From Cellulomonas pakistanensis (lineage in GTDB: Bacteria; Actinomycetota; Actinomycetes; Actinomycetales; Cellulomonadaceae), in NCBI RefSeq assembly GCF_016862755.1, contig NZ_BONO01000005.1, positions 96,276-160,275 on the forward strand: a stretch of 64,000 bases of DNA. The letters run 5' to 3'. The notes beneath the pieces are model-generated. The model saw only the letters and a list, made by a program, of their open reading frames with translations. It ran no database searches and was not told the origin of the DNA. The position numbers and the translations under genes are program-made. Shown piece after piece: positions 32,344 to 42,901 of this stretch (its first letter is position 1; every line of letters starts with the position of its first letter).

Positions 32344-32840
32344 CGCCCGTCCTCTCCGGTGGTGGTCGTCGCGGCGGCCTGCGCCACCGCGTCCTTCATG
32401 GCGGCCCAGCCGAGCAGGGCGCACTTGATGCGGGCCGGGTAGCGGGCGACGCCGACGAACGCGACGGCGTCCTCCATCTCCTCGGCCAGCCCGTCGCCCT
32501 CGAACTTCTCCGGCAGCACGCCGCGGGAGTCCATGAGCTCGCGGAAGTCGTCGGACAGGGCGAGCGCGTGCTCGACGGACCCGCCGGCGACGGCCTGGGA
32601 CATGACCGAGGCGGACGCCTGCGAGATCGAGCAGCCCTGGCCCGTCCAGGTGAGCTCGCCGATGACCGGCCCGCCCGCCGCGCCGGCGTCCAGGCGCACG
32701 CGCAGCGTCACCTCGTCCCCGCAGGTGGGGTTCACGTGGTGGACCTCGACGTCGTACGCCTCCTGCGCGCCCCGGTGGGCGGGGTGCTTGGCGTGGTCGA
32801 GGATCAGCTGCTGGTACAGCTGCTCCATGCCGGTGCTCAT
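32340..32840 (-). CDS. sufU: Fe-S scaffold/sulfur-relay protein SufU
   Basis: This 166-residue zinc-containing SufU accepts sulfur from SufS. Ligand and acceptor cysteines lie in HHVNPTCGDEVTL, TWTGQGCSISQASAS and RYPARIKCALLGW, the pattern of Gram-positive SufU. The N-terminus MEQLYQQLILDHAKHPAHRG matches the family. Start ATG 32840 is used; an internal ATG at codon 5 is possible. It lies 44 bp after sufS and overlaps sufT. Confidence 0.93.
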   Translation of the reverse strand: MSTGMEQLYQQLILDHAKHPAHRGAQEAYDVEVHHVNPTCGDEVTLRVRLDAGAAGGPVIGELTWTGQGCSISQASASVMSQAVAGGSVEHALALSDDFRELMDSRGVLPEKFEGDGLAEEMEDAVAFVGVARYPARIKCALLGWAAMKDAVAQAAATTTTGEDGR

Positions 32841-32884
32841 GCGGTGCAGCTCTCGTTCTCTCGTTTCAACCCAGTATCCGTCGG

Positions 32885-34309
<1,425 letters not shown>

Positions 34310-34317
34310 TCAGCCCG

Positions 34318-35082
34318 TCAGGCGGAGGCGCCGGAGGTCAGGAACCGGTCGTAGCCCTCGTTCTCGAGGCGCTCGGCGAGCTCGGGCCCGCCCTCCTCGG
34401 CGATCCGGCCGTCGACGAACACGTGCACGAAGTCCGGCTGGATGTACCGGAGGATGCGCGTGTAGTGCGTGATGAGCAGGACACCGACGTCGGTCGACTC
34501 CTTGGCGCGGTTCACGCCCTCGGAGACGATGCGCAGCGCGTCGACGTCGAGGCCGGAGTCGGTCTCGTCGAGGATCGCGAACTGGGGACGCAGCAGCTCC
34601 ATCTGCAGGATCTCGTGGCGCTTCTTCTCGCCGCCGGAGAAGCCCTCGTTGACCGAGCGCTCGGCGAACGAGGCGTCCATGCGCAGGCGCTCCATGGCGC
34701 CGTTGACGTCCTTGATCCAGGTGCGGAGCGCGGGCGCCTCGCCGTCGATCGCGGTCTTGGCGGTGCGCAGGAAGTTCGACACCGAGACGCCGGGCACCTC
34801 GACCGGGTACTGCATGGCGAGGAACAGGCCCGCGCGGGCGCGCTCGTCCGCCGACATGGCGACGATGTCCTCGCCGTCCAGCGTGACGGTGCCGGAGGTG
34901 ATCTCGTACTTCGGGTGGCCGGCGAGCGAGTAGGCCAGCGTGGACTTGCCGGAGCCGTTCGGGCCCATGATGGCGTGGGTCTCGCCGCTGTTGATGGTCA
35001 GGTCGACGCCGCGGAGGATCGGCTTCGGACCCTCCTTCGTCTCGACGCTGACGTGCAGGTCGCGGATCTCCAGGGTGGGCAT
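34318..35082 (-). CDS. sufC: Fe-S assembly ATPase SufC
   Basis: This 254-residue ABC-type ATPase of the SufBCD scaffold has Walker A GPNGSGKST (about 38-46), the Q-loop in FLAMQYPVEVPGVS, signature FSGGEKKRHE, Walker B FAILDETDSGLD, and the H-loop in VLLITHYTRIL. The SufC-typical ETDSGLD form is present. The start has AGGAG 8 nt upstream. It lies 21 bp after the Rieske ferredoxin gene. Confidence 0.96.
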   Translation of the reverse strand: MPTLEIRDLHVSVETKEGPKPILRGVDLTINSGETHAIMGPNGSGKSTLAYSLAGHPKYEITSGTVTLDGEDIVAMSADERARAGLFLAMQYPVEVPGVSVSNFLRTAKTAIDGEAPALRTWIKDVNGAMERLRMDASFAERSVNEGFSGGEKKRHEILQMELLRPQFAILDETDSGLDVDALRIVSEGVNRAKESTDVGVLLITHYTRILRYIQPDFVHVFVDGRIAEEGGPELAERLENEGYDRFLTSGASA

Positions 35083-35103
35083 GCGGGTTCTCCTCGGGAA
35101 AGC

Positions 35104-35436
35104 TCAGGCAGCGCCGTCGACGTCGACGAGCACGCGCTCGCCGTCGACGGTCAGGGGGTAGACGGGGACGGGGCGGACGGCCGGGGGGCCCAGCGGCTCG
35201 CCGGTGCGCAGGTCGAACCGCGACCCGTGCAGCCAGCACTCCACCGTGCAGCCCTCGACCTCGCCGTCGGACAGCGACACCGCGCCGTGCGAGCAGATGT
35301 CGCTGATGGCGTGCAGCGCGCCGTCCTCGTCGCGGACGACCGCGACCTCGACGGGACCGTTCTCGCCCTCGAGCTCGACACGGAGCGTGCCGGCCTCGGG
35401 GACGTCGGACGTCAGGCAGGCGAGCTGTGCGGTCAT
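35104..35436 (-). CDS. Rieske-type ferredoxin of the suf operon
   Basis: This 110-residue soluble Rieske 2Fe-2S protein has the two ligand motifs CSHG (in AISDICSHGAVSLS) and CWLHG (in TVECWLHGSRFDL), that is CxH and CxxH. It is annotated in actinobacteria as a non-heme iron oxygenase ferredoxin subunit and is regularly found between sufD and sufC. Electron supply during cluster assembly is inferred from position. The ATG overlaps the sufD stop by 4 nt. Confidence 0.93.
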   Translation of the reverse strand: MTAQLACLTSDVPEAGTLRVELEGENGPVEVAVVRDEDGALHAISDICSHGAVSLSDGEVEGCTVECWLHGSRFDLRTGEPLGPPAVRPVPVYPLTVDGERVLVDVDGAA

Positions 35437-36776
35437 GCGGGCTCGTCCGCGCTGGCGACGGAGGCCGGCTCGGCCAGGATCGCGCGCTCGGCATCCGTCT
35501 CGGGCGTGATGTCGCTGGCCAGGTCACCGCCGGCGACGGCCGTCGCGCCCTGGAACTCCGTCATCGACTGCGCCAGCTCGGCCTCGATCGCGGTGATGAG
35601 CCGCTCCTCGACCTCCGGCACGCCGATCTGGTGGATCAGCTCGGCGAAGAAGCCGCGGACCACCAGGCGGCGGGCGTCCGTCTCCGGGATGCCGCGCGAG
35701 CGCAGGTAGAACAGCTGCTCGTCGTCGAACCGGCCGGTGGCGCTGGCGTGGCCCGCGCCCTCGATCAGGCCCGTCTCGATCTCGAGGTTCGGCACCGAGT
35801 CCGCGCGCGCGCCGTCCGTGAGGACCAGGTTGCGGTTGAGCTCGTAGGTGTCCGTGCCCTCGGCCTCCTTGCGGATCAGCACGTCGCCGACCCACACGGT
35901 GTGCGCGCCCTCGCCCTGCAGCGCGCCCTTGTACGTCACGCGGCTCTTGCAGTTCGGGACCGCGTGGTCGACGAACAGCCGCTGCTCCTGGTGCTGGCCG
36001 GCGTCGGCGTAGTACACGCCGAGCATCTCGACCGAGCCGCCCTCGCCGACGAACTCCGCGTCCGGGGTGATCCGGACGACGTCGCCGCCCAGGGTGACGA
36101 CGATGTGCTTGACGGTCGCGTCGCGGCCGAGCCGCACGCGGTGCGCCGCGTTGTGCACGGCGCCCTCCGACCAGTCCTGCACGGAGACCACGGTGAGGTG
36201 CGCGCCGTCCTCCGCCACGACCTCGACGGTCTCGGTGAGCTGCGCCGACCCGACGTGGTCGATGAGGACCGTGGCCTGCGACAGCGGCTGGGCGTGCACG
36301 AGCAGGTGCGAGCCGGTCGGCTCGAGGGTGCCCTCGACGCCCTCGACCCGCACGGAGGTCACCGTCGACGCGACGGCCTCCCGCGGGATCGTCACGACCG
36401 TGGCGCGCGGGAACGACGCCCACGCGACGGCCGCGGCGCGGTCGCCGGGCTTGCCGGCCTGGCCGAGGCGGGCGTCGTCGCGGTCCACGATCTCGACCTC
36501 GACCTCGGGCGCGTTCACGACCGTGGTGAGGACGCCGTGGCCCGTGAGCCGGCCCGTCCCGGGGGCGAACAGCGGGGCCAGCCGGTCGACCGGCGAGAAC
36601 CGCCACTCCTCCTCGCGCCCGGTCGGCACCGCGAAGTCCGCGACCTCGAACGAGGTGGCGCGGGCCGCGCGGGACGACTCGGGGACGGTGCCGACGCCGT
36701 GGCTGTGCGCCTCGTCGGCCGTCGCGCGGGAGTGGTCGGTGGAGAGACCGGGGGTCTCGGGTGTGGTGGTCGACAT
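35433..36776 (-). CDS. sufD: Fe-S assembly scaffold protein SufD
   Basis: This 447-residue beta-helix scaffold subunit has a charged N-terminus containing TGREEEWRFSPVDRL, a middle beta-helix (VVSVQDWSEGAVHNAAHRVRLG), and the conserved C-terminal half VWVGDVLIRKEAEGTDTYELNRNLVLTDGA, then GHASATGRFDDEQLFYLRSRGIPE with the His used at the SufB-SufD interface. ATG 36776 shares one base with the sufB stop (TGATG). It forms the SufBC2D complex with its operon partners. Confidence 0.95.
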   Translation of the reverse strand: MSTTTPETPGLSTDHSRATADEAHSHGVGTVPESSRAARATSFEVADFAVPTGREEEWRFSPVDRLAPLFAPGTGRLTGHGVLTTVVNAPEVEVEIVDRDDARLGQAGKPGDRAAAVAWASFPRATVVTIPREAVASTVTSVRVEGVEGTLEPTGSHLLVHAQPLSQATVLIDHVGSAQLTETVEVVAEDGAHLTVVSVQDWSEGAVHNAAHRVRLGRDATVKHIVVTLGGDVVRITPDAEFVGEGGSVEMLGVYYADAGQHQEQRLFVDHAVPNCKSRVTYKGALQGEGAHTVWVGDVLIRKEAEGTDTYELNRNLVLTDGARADSVPNLEIETGLIEGAGHASATGRFDDEQLFYLRSRGIPETDARRLVVRGFFAELIHQIGVPEVEERLITAIEAELAQSMTEFQGATAVAGGDLASDITPETDAERAILAEPASVASADEPA

Positions 36777-38224
36777 CAGCCGACGGCCCCTTCCATCTGC
36801 AGCTCGATCAGGCGGTTCAGCTCGAGGGCGTACTCCATGGGGAGCTCGCGCGCGATGGGCTCGACGAACCCGCGCACGATCATCGCCATGGCCTCGGTCT
36901 CGGTCATGCCGCGGGACATCAGGTAGAACAGCTGGTCCTCGCTGACGCGGGACACCGTGGCCTCGTGGCCCATCGACACGTCGTCCTCGCGGACGTCGAC
37001 GTACGGGTAGGTGTCCGAGCGCGAGATCTGGTCGACCAGCAGGGCGTCGCACAGCACGTTGGACGCCGAGTGCGACGCGCCCTCGAGCACCTGCACCAGG
37101 CCGCGGTAGGAGGTCCGGCCGCCGCCGCGAGCCACCGACTTCGACACGATCGACGACGAGGTGTGCGGCGCGGCGTGCACCATCTTGCAGCCGGCGTCCT
37201 GGTGCTGGCCCTCGCCCGCGAAGGCGATGGACAGCGTCTCGCCGCGGGCGTGCTCGCCCAGCAGGTAGATCGCCGGGTACTTCATGGTGACCTTGGAGCC
37301 GATGTTGCCGTCGACCCACTCCATCGTCGCGCCCTCTGCCGCGGTCGCCCGCTTGGTCACGAGGTTGTAGACGTTGTTCGACCAGTTCTGGATGGTCGTG
37401 TAGCGCACGCGGGCGTTCTTCTTCACGACGATCTCGACGACCGCGGAGTGCAGCGAGTCGGACTGGTAGATCGGCGCGGTGCAGCCCTCGACGTAGTGCA
37501 CGTACGAGCCCTCGTCCGCGATGATCAGCGTCCGCTCGAACTGGCCCATGTTCTCGGTGTTGATCCGGAAGTAGGCCTGCAGCGGGATCTCGACGTGCAC
37601 GCCCGGCGGCACGTAGACGAACGAGCCGCCCGACCACACGGCGGTGTTCAGCGACGCGAACTTGTTGTCGCCCGGCGGGATGACCGAGCCGAAGTACTGC
37701 TCGAACAGCTCCGGGTACTCCCGCAGGCCGGTGTCGGTGTCGACGAAGATGACGCCCTGCGCCTCCAGGTCCTCGCGGATCTGGTGGTAGACGACCTCGG
37801 ACTCGTACTGCGCGGCGACGCCGGCGACGAGGCGCTGCTTCTCGGCCTCCGGGATGCCCAGGCGGTCGTAGGTGTTCTTGATGTCCTCGGGGAGCTCCTC
37901 CCAGGACGTCGCCTGCTTCTCCGTCGACCGCACGAAGTACTTGATGTTGTCGAAGTCGATGCCCGACAGGTCCGCGCCCCACCAGGGCATCGGCTTCTTG
38001 TCGAACAGGCGCAGCGCCTTCAGGCGGGTCTTCAGCATCCACTCGGGCTCGTTCTTGAGCGCCGAGATGTTGCGCACGACGTCCTCCGACAGGCCGCGCT
38101 GCGCCGTGGCGCCCGCGTCGTCGGCGTCGTGCCAGCCATAGCCGTAGGTGCCGATCGAGGCGATGGCCTCGTCCTGGCTCATCGGCTCGGCCGCAACCGG
38201 GCGGCCGGGGTCCGTCGTCGTCAT
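36776..38224 (-). CDS. sufB: Fe-S assembly scaffold protein SufB
   Basis: This 482-residue protein is highly conserved. It includes [61 protein letters not shown], and the C-terminal [24 protein letters not shown] with the conserved Cys that carries sulfur or cluster, then [21 protein letters not shown]. No intein is present, unlike in mycobacterial SufB. Start ATG 38224 has GGAAGGA; an upstream in-frame GTG at 38248 has no Shine-Dalgarno sequence. Confidence 0.97.
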   Translation of the reverse strand: MTTTDPGRPVAAEPMSQDEAIASIGTYGYGWHDADDAGATAQRGLSEDVVRNISALKNEPEWMLKTRLKALRLFDKKPMPWWGADLSGIDFDNIKYFVRSTEKQATSWEELPEDIKNTYDRLGIPEAEKQRLVAGVAAQYESEVVYHQIREDLEAQGVIFVDTDTGLREYPELFEQYFGSVIPPGDNKFASLNTAVWSGGSFVYVPPGVHVEIPLQAYFRINTENMGQFERTLIIADEGSYVHYVEGCTAPIYQSDSLHSAVVEIVVKKNARVRYTTIQNWSNNVYNLVTKRATAAEGATMEWVDGNIGSKVTMKYPAIYLLGEHARGETLSIAFAGEGQHQDAGCKMVHAAPHTSSSIVSKSVARGGGRTSYRGLVQVLEGASHSASNVLCDALLVDQISRSDTYPYVDVREDDVSMGHEATVSRVSEDQLFYLMSRGMTETEAMAMIVRGFVEPIARELPMEYALELNRLIELQMEGAVG

Positions 38225-38272
38225 CTCATCGTCCTTCCGCGGGTGCACGGGGGGGGTTCGGGGGGCTCTGGG

Positions 38273-39046
38273 TCAGTCGGTCGGTGTCGCGGTCGGCCGG
38301 CGCACCGGCACGATCGGGATGTTGGTGGTGCAGACGTGGCCGCCGCGGGCCAGCGTCGCAAGGCGCTGCACGTGCACGCCGAGCATGCGGGAGAAGGCGT
38401 GCGCCTCGGCCTCGCACAGCTCCGGGAACTCGCGCGCGACGTCCTGCACGGGGCAGTGGCCCTGGCAGAGCTGGACGGCGTGGCCGCCGGGCACCGGGCG
38501 CGCCGTGGCGGCGAACCCGTCGACCGCCAGGCCGTCGGCGAGCACCTGCGCGCGGCGGGCCGGGTCGTCGCCCGCCTCCGCCAGCGCGTCGGCGTGCCGG
38601 ACCTCGAGGTCGTGCACCCGCTTCTCGGCGAAGCTGCGCACGGCGTCCGCGCCGCCGATCTCGGCCACGAAGCGCAGGGCCTGGGACGCGAGCTCGGAGT
38701 ACTGCTGGCTCAACGCCGCCTGCCCGGCGGCGGTCACGACGTAGCGCTTGGCCGGGCGCCCGCGGCGCGCGGGGCCCACCGCGCCGCCGTCGTGCACGGC
38801 GATCTGCTGCTCGCCCTCCAGCACCGCGAGGTGCCGGCGGACCGCGGCGGCCGTCAGGACCAGCTCGGCGGCCAGCTCGGCCGCGGACACCGGGCCGTCG
38901 GCCGTGATGAGGTCGAGCACCCGGCGCCGGGTGCCGGCCTCGGACTCGTGCTCGGCGGGGCGAGTCCGCCCGGTCGCGTCGGTGGCCGGGGTCGTCGGGC
39001 AGTCGGCCTCCGGCGCGGCGGCGGTGCCCGGCGTGGTCGCACTCAT
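38273..39046 (-). CDS. sufR: Fe-S cluster repressor SufR
   Basis: This 257-residue regulator has a winged helix-turn-helix (about 40-105: AGTRRRVLDLITADGPVSAAELAAELVLTAAAVRRHLAVLE), the RRGRPAKRY wing, and a C-terminal cluster-binding region with cysteines in CQGHCPVQDVAREFPELCEAE. SufR proteins carry a 4Fe-4S cluster and repress suf genes when iron-sulfur supply is adequate. ATG 39046 has a strong GGAGGT Shine-Dalgarno sequence. Its operator lies 100 bp upstream. It is the first gene of the suf operon. Confidence 0.95.
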   Translation of the reverse strand: MSATTPGTAAAPEADCPTTPATDATGRTRPAEHESEAGTRRRVLDLITADGPVSAAELAAELVLTAAAVRRHLAVLEGEQQIAVHDGGAVGPARRGRPAKRYVVTAAGQAALSQQYSELASQALRFVAEIGGADAVRSFAEKRVHDLEVRHADALAEAGDDPARRAQVLADGLAVDGFAATARPVPGGHAVQLCQGHCPVQDVAREFPELCEAEAHAFSRMLGVHVQRLATLARGGHVCTTNIPIVPVRRPTATPTD

Positions 39047-39146
39047 GTGGCACACCTCCGGTTCGCTGCTGCGTGGCTGGTCGCGGGGTGGTCGTGCGCG
39101 TGCTCCCCGCGCCGGCCCCGCGGAGCCCCGACGGGGGCTCCCGATA

Positions 39147-39168
39147 TCGGCAACATCCTTGTTGCCGA
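39147..39168. promoter_or_regulatory. SufR operator
   Basis: TCGGCAACA and TGTTGCCGA form perfect 9-bp arms around TCCT. The core CAAC-N6-GTTG (39151-39164) is the operator described for SufR in cyanobacteria and Streptomyces. It overlaps the proposed -10 of the suf promoter. Confidence 0.88.
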
Positions 39169-39183
39169 AATAAGTCCTGGCAA
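39155..39183 (-). promoter_or_regulatory. suf operon promoter
   Basis: On the minus strand TTGCCA (39183-39178), a 17-bp spacer, and AAGGAT (39160-39155) form a plausible -35/-10 pair. The -10 is inside the SufR operator, so binding would block RNA polymerase. Confidence 0.6.
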
Positions 39184-39225
39184 GCAAGGCGACCCTCACC
39201 ACACCCGGCCCGACCCGCCGCCCCC

Positions 39226-39231
39226 TACACT
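39226..39231 (+). promoter_or_regulatory. -10 box of the ABC exporter pair
   Basis: TACACT lies 6 nt before GTG 39238, a leaderless arrangement, divergent from the suf promoter. Confidence 0.55.
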
Positions 39232-39237
39232 CGCGGG

Positions 39238-40188
39238 GTGCTCGGCCAGTCCTCCTCCCTGCCCGCCGTCGAGGTGCGCGGGCTCGTCAAGCGGTACGAC
39301 GGCCGCGCCGTCGTCGACGGGCTCGACCTGCACGCGTCCCCCGGGCGGGTGACCGCGGTGCTCGGGCCGAACGGCGCGGGCAAGACCACCACCGTGGAGT
39401 GCTGCGAGGGCCTGCGCACCCCGGACGCCGGCACCGTGCGCGTGCTCGGCCTCGACCCCGTCGCCGACGCCGGGTCGCTGCGCCCGCGGGTGGGCGTGAT
39501 GCTGCAGGACGCCGGCCTGCCCACCGGCGTGCCCGCGCTGGGCGTGCTGCGGCACGTCGCGCAGATGTACGCCCGGCCCCGCGACGTCGGGGAGCTCGCC
39601 GAGCGGCTCGGGCTGACCCCGTTCGCCCGCACCACCGTGCGCCGGCTGTCCGGCGGGCAGCGGCAGCGGCTCGCGCTCGCCACCGCGGTCGTCGGGCGGC
39701 CGGACGTCGTGTTCCTGGACGAGCCGTCGGCCGGCATGGACCCGCAGGCCCGGCGCGCCGTCTGGTCGCTGGTCGAGGAGCTGCGCGCCGACGGCGTCGC
39801 CGTCCTGCTCACCACGCACCTCATGGACGAGGCCGAGGCGCTGGCGGACGAGGTCGCGGTGGTCGACCACGGCCGGGTCATCGCGCACGGCACCGTGCCG
39901 GCGCTGCTGGCCGGGGCCGACTCGTCGACGCTGACCTTCCGCGCGGAGCCCAGCCTGGACCTCGCCGCGCTGGGCGCCGCGCTGACGCCCGCCGGGGCCG
40001 CGGCGCGCGCCGCGGTCACCGAGACCGGGCCGGGCGCGTACGCCGTCGACTCCCCCGCCACGCCCGCGCTGGTCGCGGCGCTGGCCGCCTGGTGCGCCGA
40101 CCGCGACGTGCTGCTCGCGCGGGTCGACGTCGGGCGCCGCACCCTCGAGGACGTGTTCCTCGACCTGACCGGACGGAACCTGCGATGA
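39238..40188 (+). CDS. ABC exporter ATP-binding protein
   Basis: This 316-residue ATPase has Walker A GPNGAGKTT (about 42-50), the Q-loop in GVMLQDAGLP, signature LSGGQRQRL, Walker B VVFLDEPSAGMD, the H-loop in LTTHLMDEAEAL, and a C-terminal extension ending TLEDVFLDLTGRNLR, typical of ABC-2 exporters (CcmA/DrrA type). It pairs with the overlapping permease gene. The start is GTG 39238, chosen for the TACACT box 6 nt upstream. The position between sufR and ctaA is shared by many actinobacteria, but the substrate is unknown. Confidence 0.9.
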   Translation: MLGQSSSLPAVEVRGLVKRYDGRAVVDGLDLHASPGRVTAVLGPNGAGKTTTVECCEGLRTPDAGTVRVLGLDPVADAGSLRPRVGVMLQDAGLPTGVPALGVLRHVAQMYARPRDVGELAERLGLTPFARTTVRRLSGGQRQRLALATAVVGRPDVVFLDEPSAGMDPQARRAVWSLVEELRADGVAVLLTTHLMDEAEALADEVAVVDHGRVIAHGTVPALLAGADSSTLTFRAEPSLDLAALGAALTPAGAAARAAVTETGPGAYAVDSPATPALVAALAAWCADRDVLLARVDVGRRTLEDVFLDLTGRNLR

Positions 40189-40964
40189 CCGCGCCCGCCA
40201 CCGCCGTCGGCGCCGACCGCGCCGCCCCCGCCGGGCGCCGGGTGCTCGCCCAGGCCCGGTTCGAGACGCTGGCCGTCCTGCGCAACGGCGAGCAGCTGCT
40301 CGTCACGCTGATCATCCCCGGGGTGGCGCTGATCGCCCTCGGCCGGGGGTCGTTCGTCGACGTCGGCGTGGGCGACGCCGAGCGGATCGACGTCGTGACG
40401 CCCGGGATCCTCGGTCTGGCGGTCATGGCCGGCTCGCTGACCTCGCAGGCGATCGCCACGGCGTTCGACCGGCGCAACGGCGTGCTGCGGCTGCTGGCGA
40501 CGACGCCGCTCGGCCGCGGCGGGCTGCTCGCGGGCAAGGCGCTGGCGGTGCTCGCGGTCGCGGCGCTGCAGGTGGTCGTCGTCGGGGCCACGGGGCTCGT
40601 GCTCGGCTGGCGGCCGGGGCCTGCCGGCCTCCCCGGGGCGGTCCTCGCGCTGCTGCTCGGGGTCGCGGCGTTCACCGCGCTCGCGCTGCTGCTGGCCGGG
40701 ACGCTGCGCGCCGAGGCGGTGCTGGCCGTGGCGAACCTCCTGCTCGTGGTCCTCGCCGTGGTCGGCGGCGTCGTGCTGCCGGTGGCGGACCTGCCCGGCG
40801 CCTGGGCGTCGGTGGCCGAGTGGCTGCCGCCGGGCGCGCTCGGCGAGGCGCTGCGCGGGGCGCTGGTCGACGGGGCGTTCCCGGCGGCGCACCTGGCGGC
40901 GCTGGCGGCGTGGGCGCTGGTGCTCGGCGCGGCCGTCCGGCGCTGGTTCCGCTGGTCGTCCTGA
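40185..40964 (+). CDS. ABC-2 type exporter permease
   Basis: This 259-residue membrane protein has about six helices in the ABC-2 arrangement: an N-terminal cytoplasmic helix ARFETLAVLRNGEQLL, then PGVALIALG, AVMAGSLTSQAIATAFDRRNGVLRLLATTPLGRGGLL, which is the conserved ABC-2 stretch, and hydrophobic segments to the C-terminus. The ATG overlaps the ATPase stop (ATGA), so the two are translated together. The transported compound is unknown. Confidence 0.88.
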   Translation: MTAPATAVGADRAAPAGRRVLAQARFETLAVLRNGEQLLVTLIIPGVALIALGRGSFVDVGVGDAERIDVVTPGILGLAVMAGSLTSQAIATAFDRRNGVLRLLATTPLGRGGLLAGKALAVLAVAALQVVVVGATGLVLGWRPGPAGLPGAVLALLLGVAAFTALALLLAGTLRAEAVLAVANLLLVVLAVVGGVVLPVADLPGAWASVAEWLPPGALGEALRGALVDGAFPAAHLAALAAWALVLGAAVRRWFRWSS

Positions 40965-40980
40965 CGCCGGCCACGGGCCT

Positions 40981-41014
40981 CCTCCGCGCGTGAGCAAGGC
41001 CATGTGCGCGGAGG
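40981..41014. terminator. Weak hairpin after the ABC exporter genes
   Basis: CCTCCGCGC (40981-40989) pairs with GCGCGGAGG (41006-41014) around a 16-nt loop, 17 bp beyond the permease stop. Confidence 0.4.
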
Positions 41015-41037
41015 CACGAGGGCGCGCCGGCGGACCG

Positions 41038-41043
41038 TAGGCT
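41038..41043 (+). promoter_or_regulatory. -10 box of ctaA
   Basis: TAGGCT lies 7 nt before GTG 41051, a leaderless arrangement. Confidence 0.6.
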
Positions 41044-41050
41044 GGTCGCC

Positions 41051-41977
41051 GTGAGCTCCGACGTCGCCGCCGCCCCCGCACGCCCCGCGCCCAGCCGGTC
41101 CGAGGCCTGGCGCGCGCGGTTCGCCTACCCGGTCCTGGTGGCGAACCTGATCGGGCAGATCGGCATCGTCGTGACCGGCGGCGCGGTCCGGCTCACCGGC
41201 TCCGGCCTCGGCTGCTCCACCTGGCCGCAGTGCGAGCCGGGGCAGTTCGCGCCCGTCCTGCACGAGGCGATGACCTACCACCCGGTCGTCGAGTTCGGAA
41301 ACCGCACGCTGACCGGCGTGCTCGGCGTCCTCGCGGTCGCCACGGCCCTGGTGGTCTGGTTCGACCGCGACCGGTCGCGCTCGTACCGCTGGCTCGGGTT
41401 CGCCCCGCTCGCCGGGGTCGTGCTGCAGGCGCTCATCGGCGGCGTCGTGGTGCTGCTGCACCTGCACCCGGCGTGGGTGAGCCTGCACTTCCTCGTGTCG
41501 ATGGCGCTGGTCGCCGTGTCGACGCTGCTGGTGCACCGCAGCCGCGAGGGCGACGGGCCGCGGATCCCGGTCGTCGGGCCGTGGTCCCGGCGGCTCGCGC
41601 CGGTGCTCGGCGCGCTGCTCGTCGTCGTGCTCGCGCTCGGCGTCATCACCACGGGCGCCGGCCCGCACTCGGGCGACGAGGAGGTCGGCTACCGGATCGC
41701 CGTCGACCCGTACCTGATGGCCCGCGTGCACGCCGCGTCCGTGTGGCTGTTCGTCGCCGCGCTCGCCGTGCTGCTCTGGCTGAACCGGCGCGGGCCGCGC
41801 CTGCTGCGCCGCCGCGGCTGGGTGCTGGTCGGGCTCGTCGCGCTGCAGGGCGCGATCGGGTACGTCCAGGTCGCCACCGACCTGCCGATCCTGCTCGTCA
41901 TGCTGCACATGCTCGGCGCGGCGCTGCTCGCGGCCGGGGCCACCCGCTACCTGCTGACCTTCCGCACCCGCGCCTGA
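41051..41977 (+). CDS. ctaA: Heme A synthase
   Basis: This 308-residue integral membrane protein has eight predicted helices in two four-helix halves. It oxidises the methyl group of heme O to make heme A for the aa3 oxidase. Conserved elements are TGGAVRLTGSGLGCSTWPQC, with the paired Cys of the first external loop, EFGNRTLTGVLG, LHPAWVSLHFLVSM, GAGPHSGDEE, VHAASVW and LHMLGA, which supply heme-ligand histidines. GTG 41051 follows TAGGCT by 7 nt. It works in the same pathway as the SURF1 protein at 25778. Confidence 0.94.
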   Translation: MSSDVAAAPARPAPSRSEAWRARFAYPVLVANLIGQIGIVVTGGAVRLTGSGLGCSTWPQCEPGQFAPVLHEAMTYHPVVEFGNRTLTGVLGVLAVATALVVWFDRDRSRSYRWLGFAPLAGVVLQALIGGVVVLLHLHPAWVSLHFLVSMALVAVSTLLVHRSREGDGPRIPVVGPWSRRLAPVLGALLVVVLALGVITTGAGPHSGDEEVGYRIAVDPYLMARVHAASVWLFVAALAVLLWLNRRGPRLLRRRGWVLVGLVALQGAIGYVQVATDLPILLVMLHMLGAALLAAGATRYLLTFRTRA

Positions 41978-42057
41978 CGGGCGCGTCCGGCGGCGGCCGG
42001 TCGCACCCGGCCGCGCCCCGGTCGCCGGACGCCCCGCCCCGTGCTGTGCTGCGGGGC

Positions 42058-42897
42058 GTGGACGCCTACACGCGCGACGGCCTGACGTTCGACGTCCGGG
42101 ACCACGTCCCGGAGGAGCCCGCGCCCGGCGGCCCGGTCGCGGTGCTGCTGCACGGATTCCCGCAGGACGGCTCGGCGTACGACGACGTGGCCGCGCTGCT
42201 CACCGCCCGCGGCGTCCGCGCGCTCGCGCCGGACCAGCGCGGCTACTCCCCCGGCGCCCGCCCGGCGGGGCGCCGGCCGTACGCCGTGCCCGAGCTCGTG
42301 GCGGACGTGCTCGCGCTGCTGGACGCCGCGGGCGTCGCGCGGGCGCACGTCGTCGGGCACGACTGGGGCGGCAGCGTCGCGTGGGCGTTCGCGCACCGGC
42401 ACCCGGGCCGGACCGCGTCGCTGACCGCCCTGGGCACGCCGCACCCCGCCGCGCTGCGGCACGGCCTGCGCCGCGGCGCGCAGGCGCTGCGCTCGTCGTA
42501 CGTGCTGGGGTTCCAGGTCCCGTGGCTGCCCGAGCGCGCGCTGCTCGCCGGGGGCGGCGCCGGGCTGCGGCGCTCGCTGACCGGGTCGGGCCTCGAACCC
42601 GCGCGCGCGGACCGCTCCGTGGCGCGGATGCGGGAGCCCGGCGCGCTGGGCGCCGCCCTCGCCTGGTACCGCGCGCTGCCGACCGGCCGCGGCGACGGCA
42701 CCGGCACCGTGCGGGTGCCGACCACCTACCTCAGCGGGCGGCGGGACCCGTTCTTCGCCGCGGCGTCGGTGGCCGCGACCCGCGACCACGTCGACGCCCC
42801 GTACGCGCACGAGGACCTGGACGCGGACCACTGGCTGCCCGAGCACCGGGCCGGCGACGTCGCCACGGCGGTGCTCGCGCACGTCGACGCCGGCTGA
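42058..42897 (+). CDS. Alpha/beta hydrolase, epoxide-hydrolase-like
   Basis: This 279-residue protein has the HGFPQDGSAYDDV oxyanion region, LAPDQRGYSPG, the nucleophile elbow GHDWGG (Asp nucleophile, as in epoxide and haloalkane hydrolases), the acid in GRRDPFF and the catalytic His in LDADHWLPEH. The Asp nucleophile and the GYSPG loop favour an epoxide-hydrolase-like chemistry. GTG 42058 is used; GTG 42046, four codons earlier, is possible. No promoter or Shine-Dalgarno sequence is clear. It is convergent with the DeoR gene, with 4 bp between the stops. Confidence 0.85.
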   Translation: MDAYTRDGLTFDVRDHVPEEPAPGGPVAVLLHGFPQDGSAYDDVAALLTARGVRALAPDQRGYSPGARPAGRRPYAVPELVADVLALLDAAGVARAHVVGHDWGGSVAWAFAHRHPGRTASLTALGTPHPAALRHGLRRGAQALRSSYVLGFQVPWLPERALLAGGGAGLRRSLTGSGLEPARADRSVARMREPGALGAALAWYRALPTGRGDGTGTVRVPTTYLSGRRDPFFAAASVAATRDHVDAPYAHEDLDADHWLPEHRAGDVATAVLAHVDAG

Positions 42898-42901
42898 GGC
42901 C

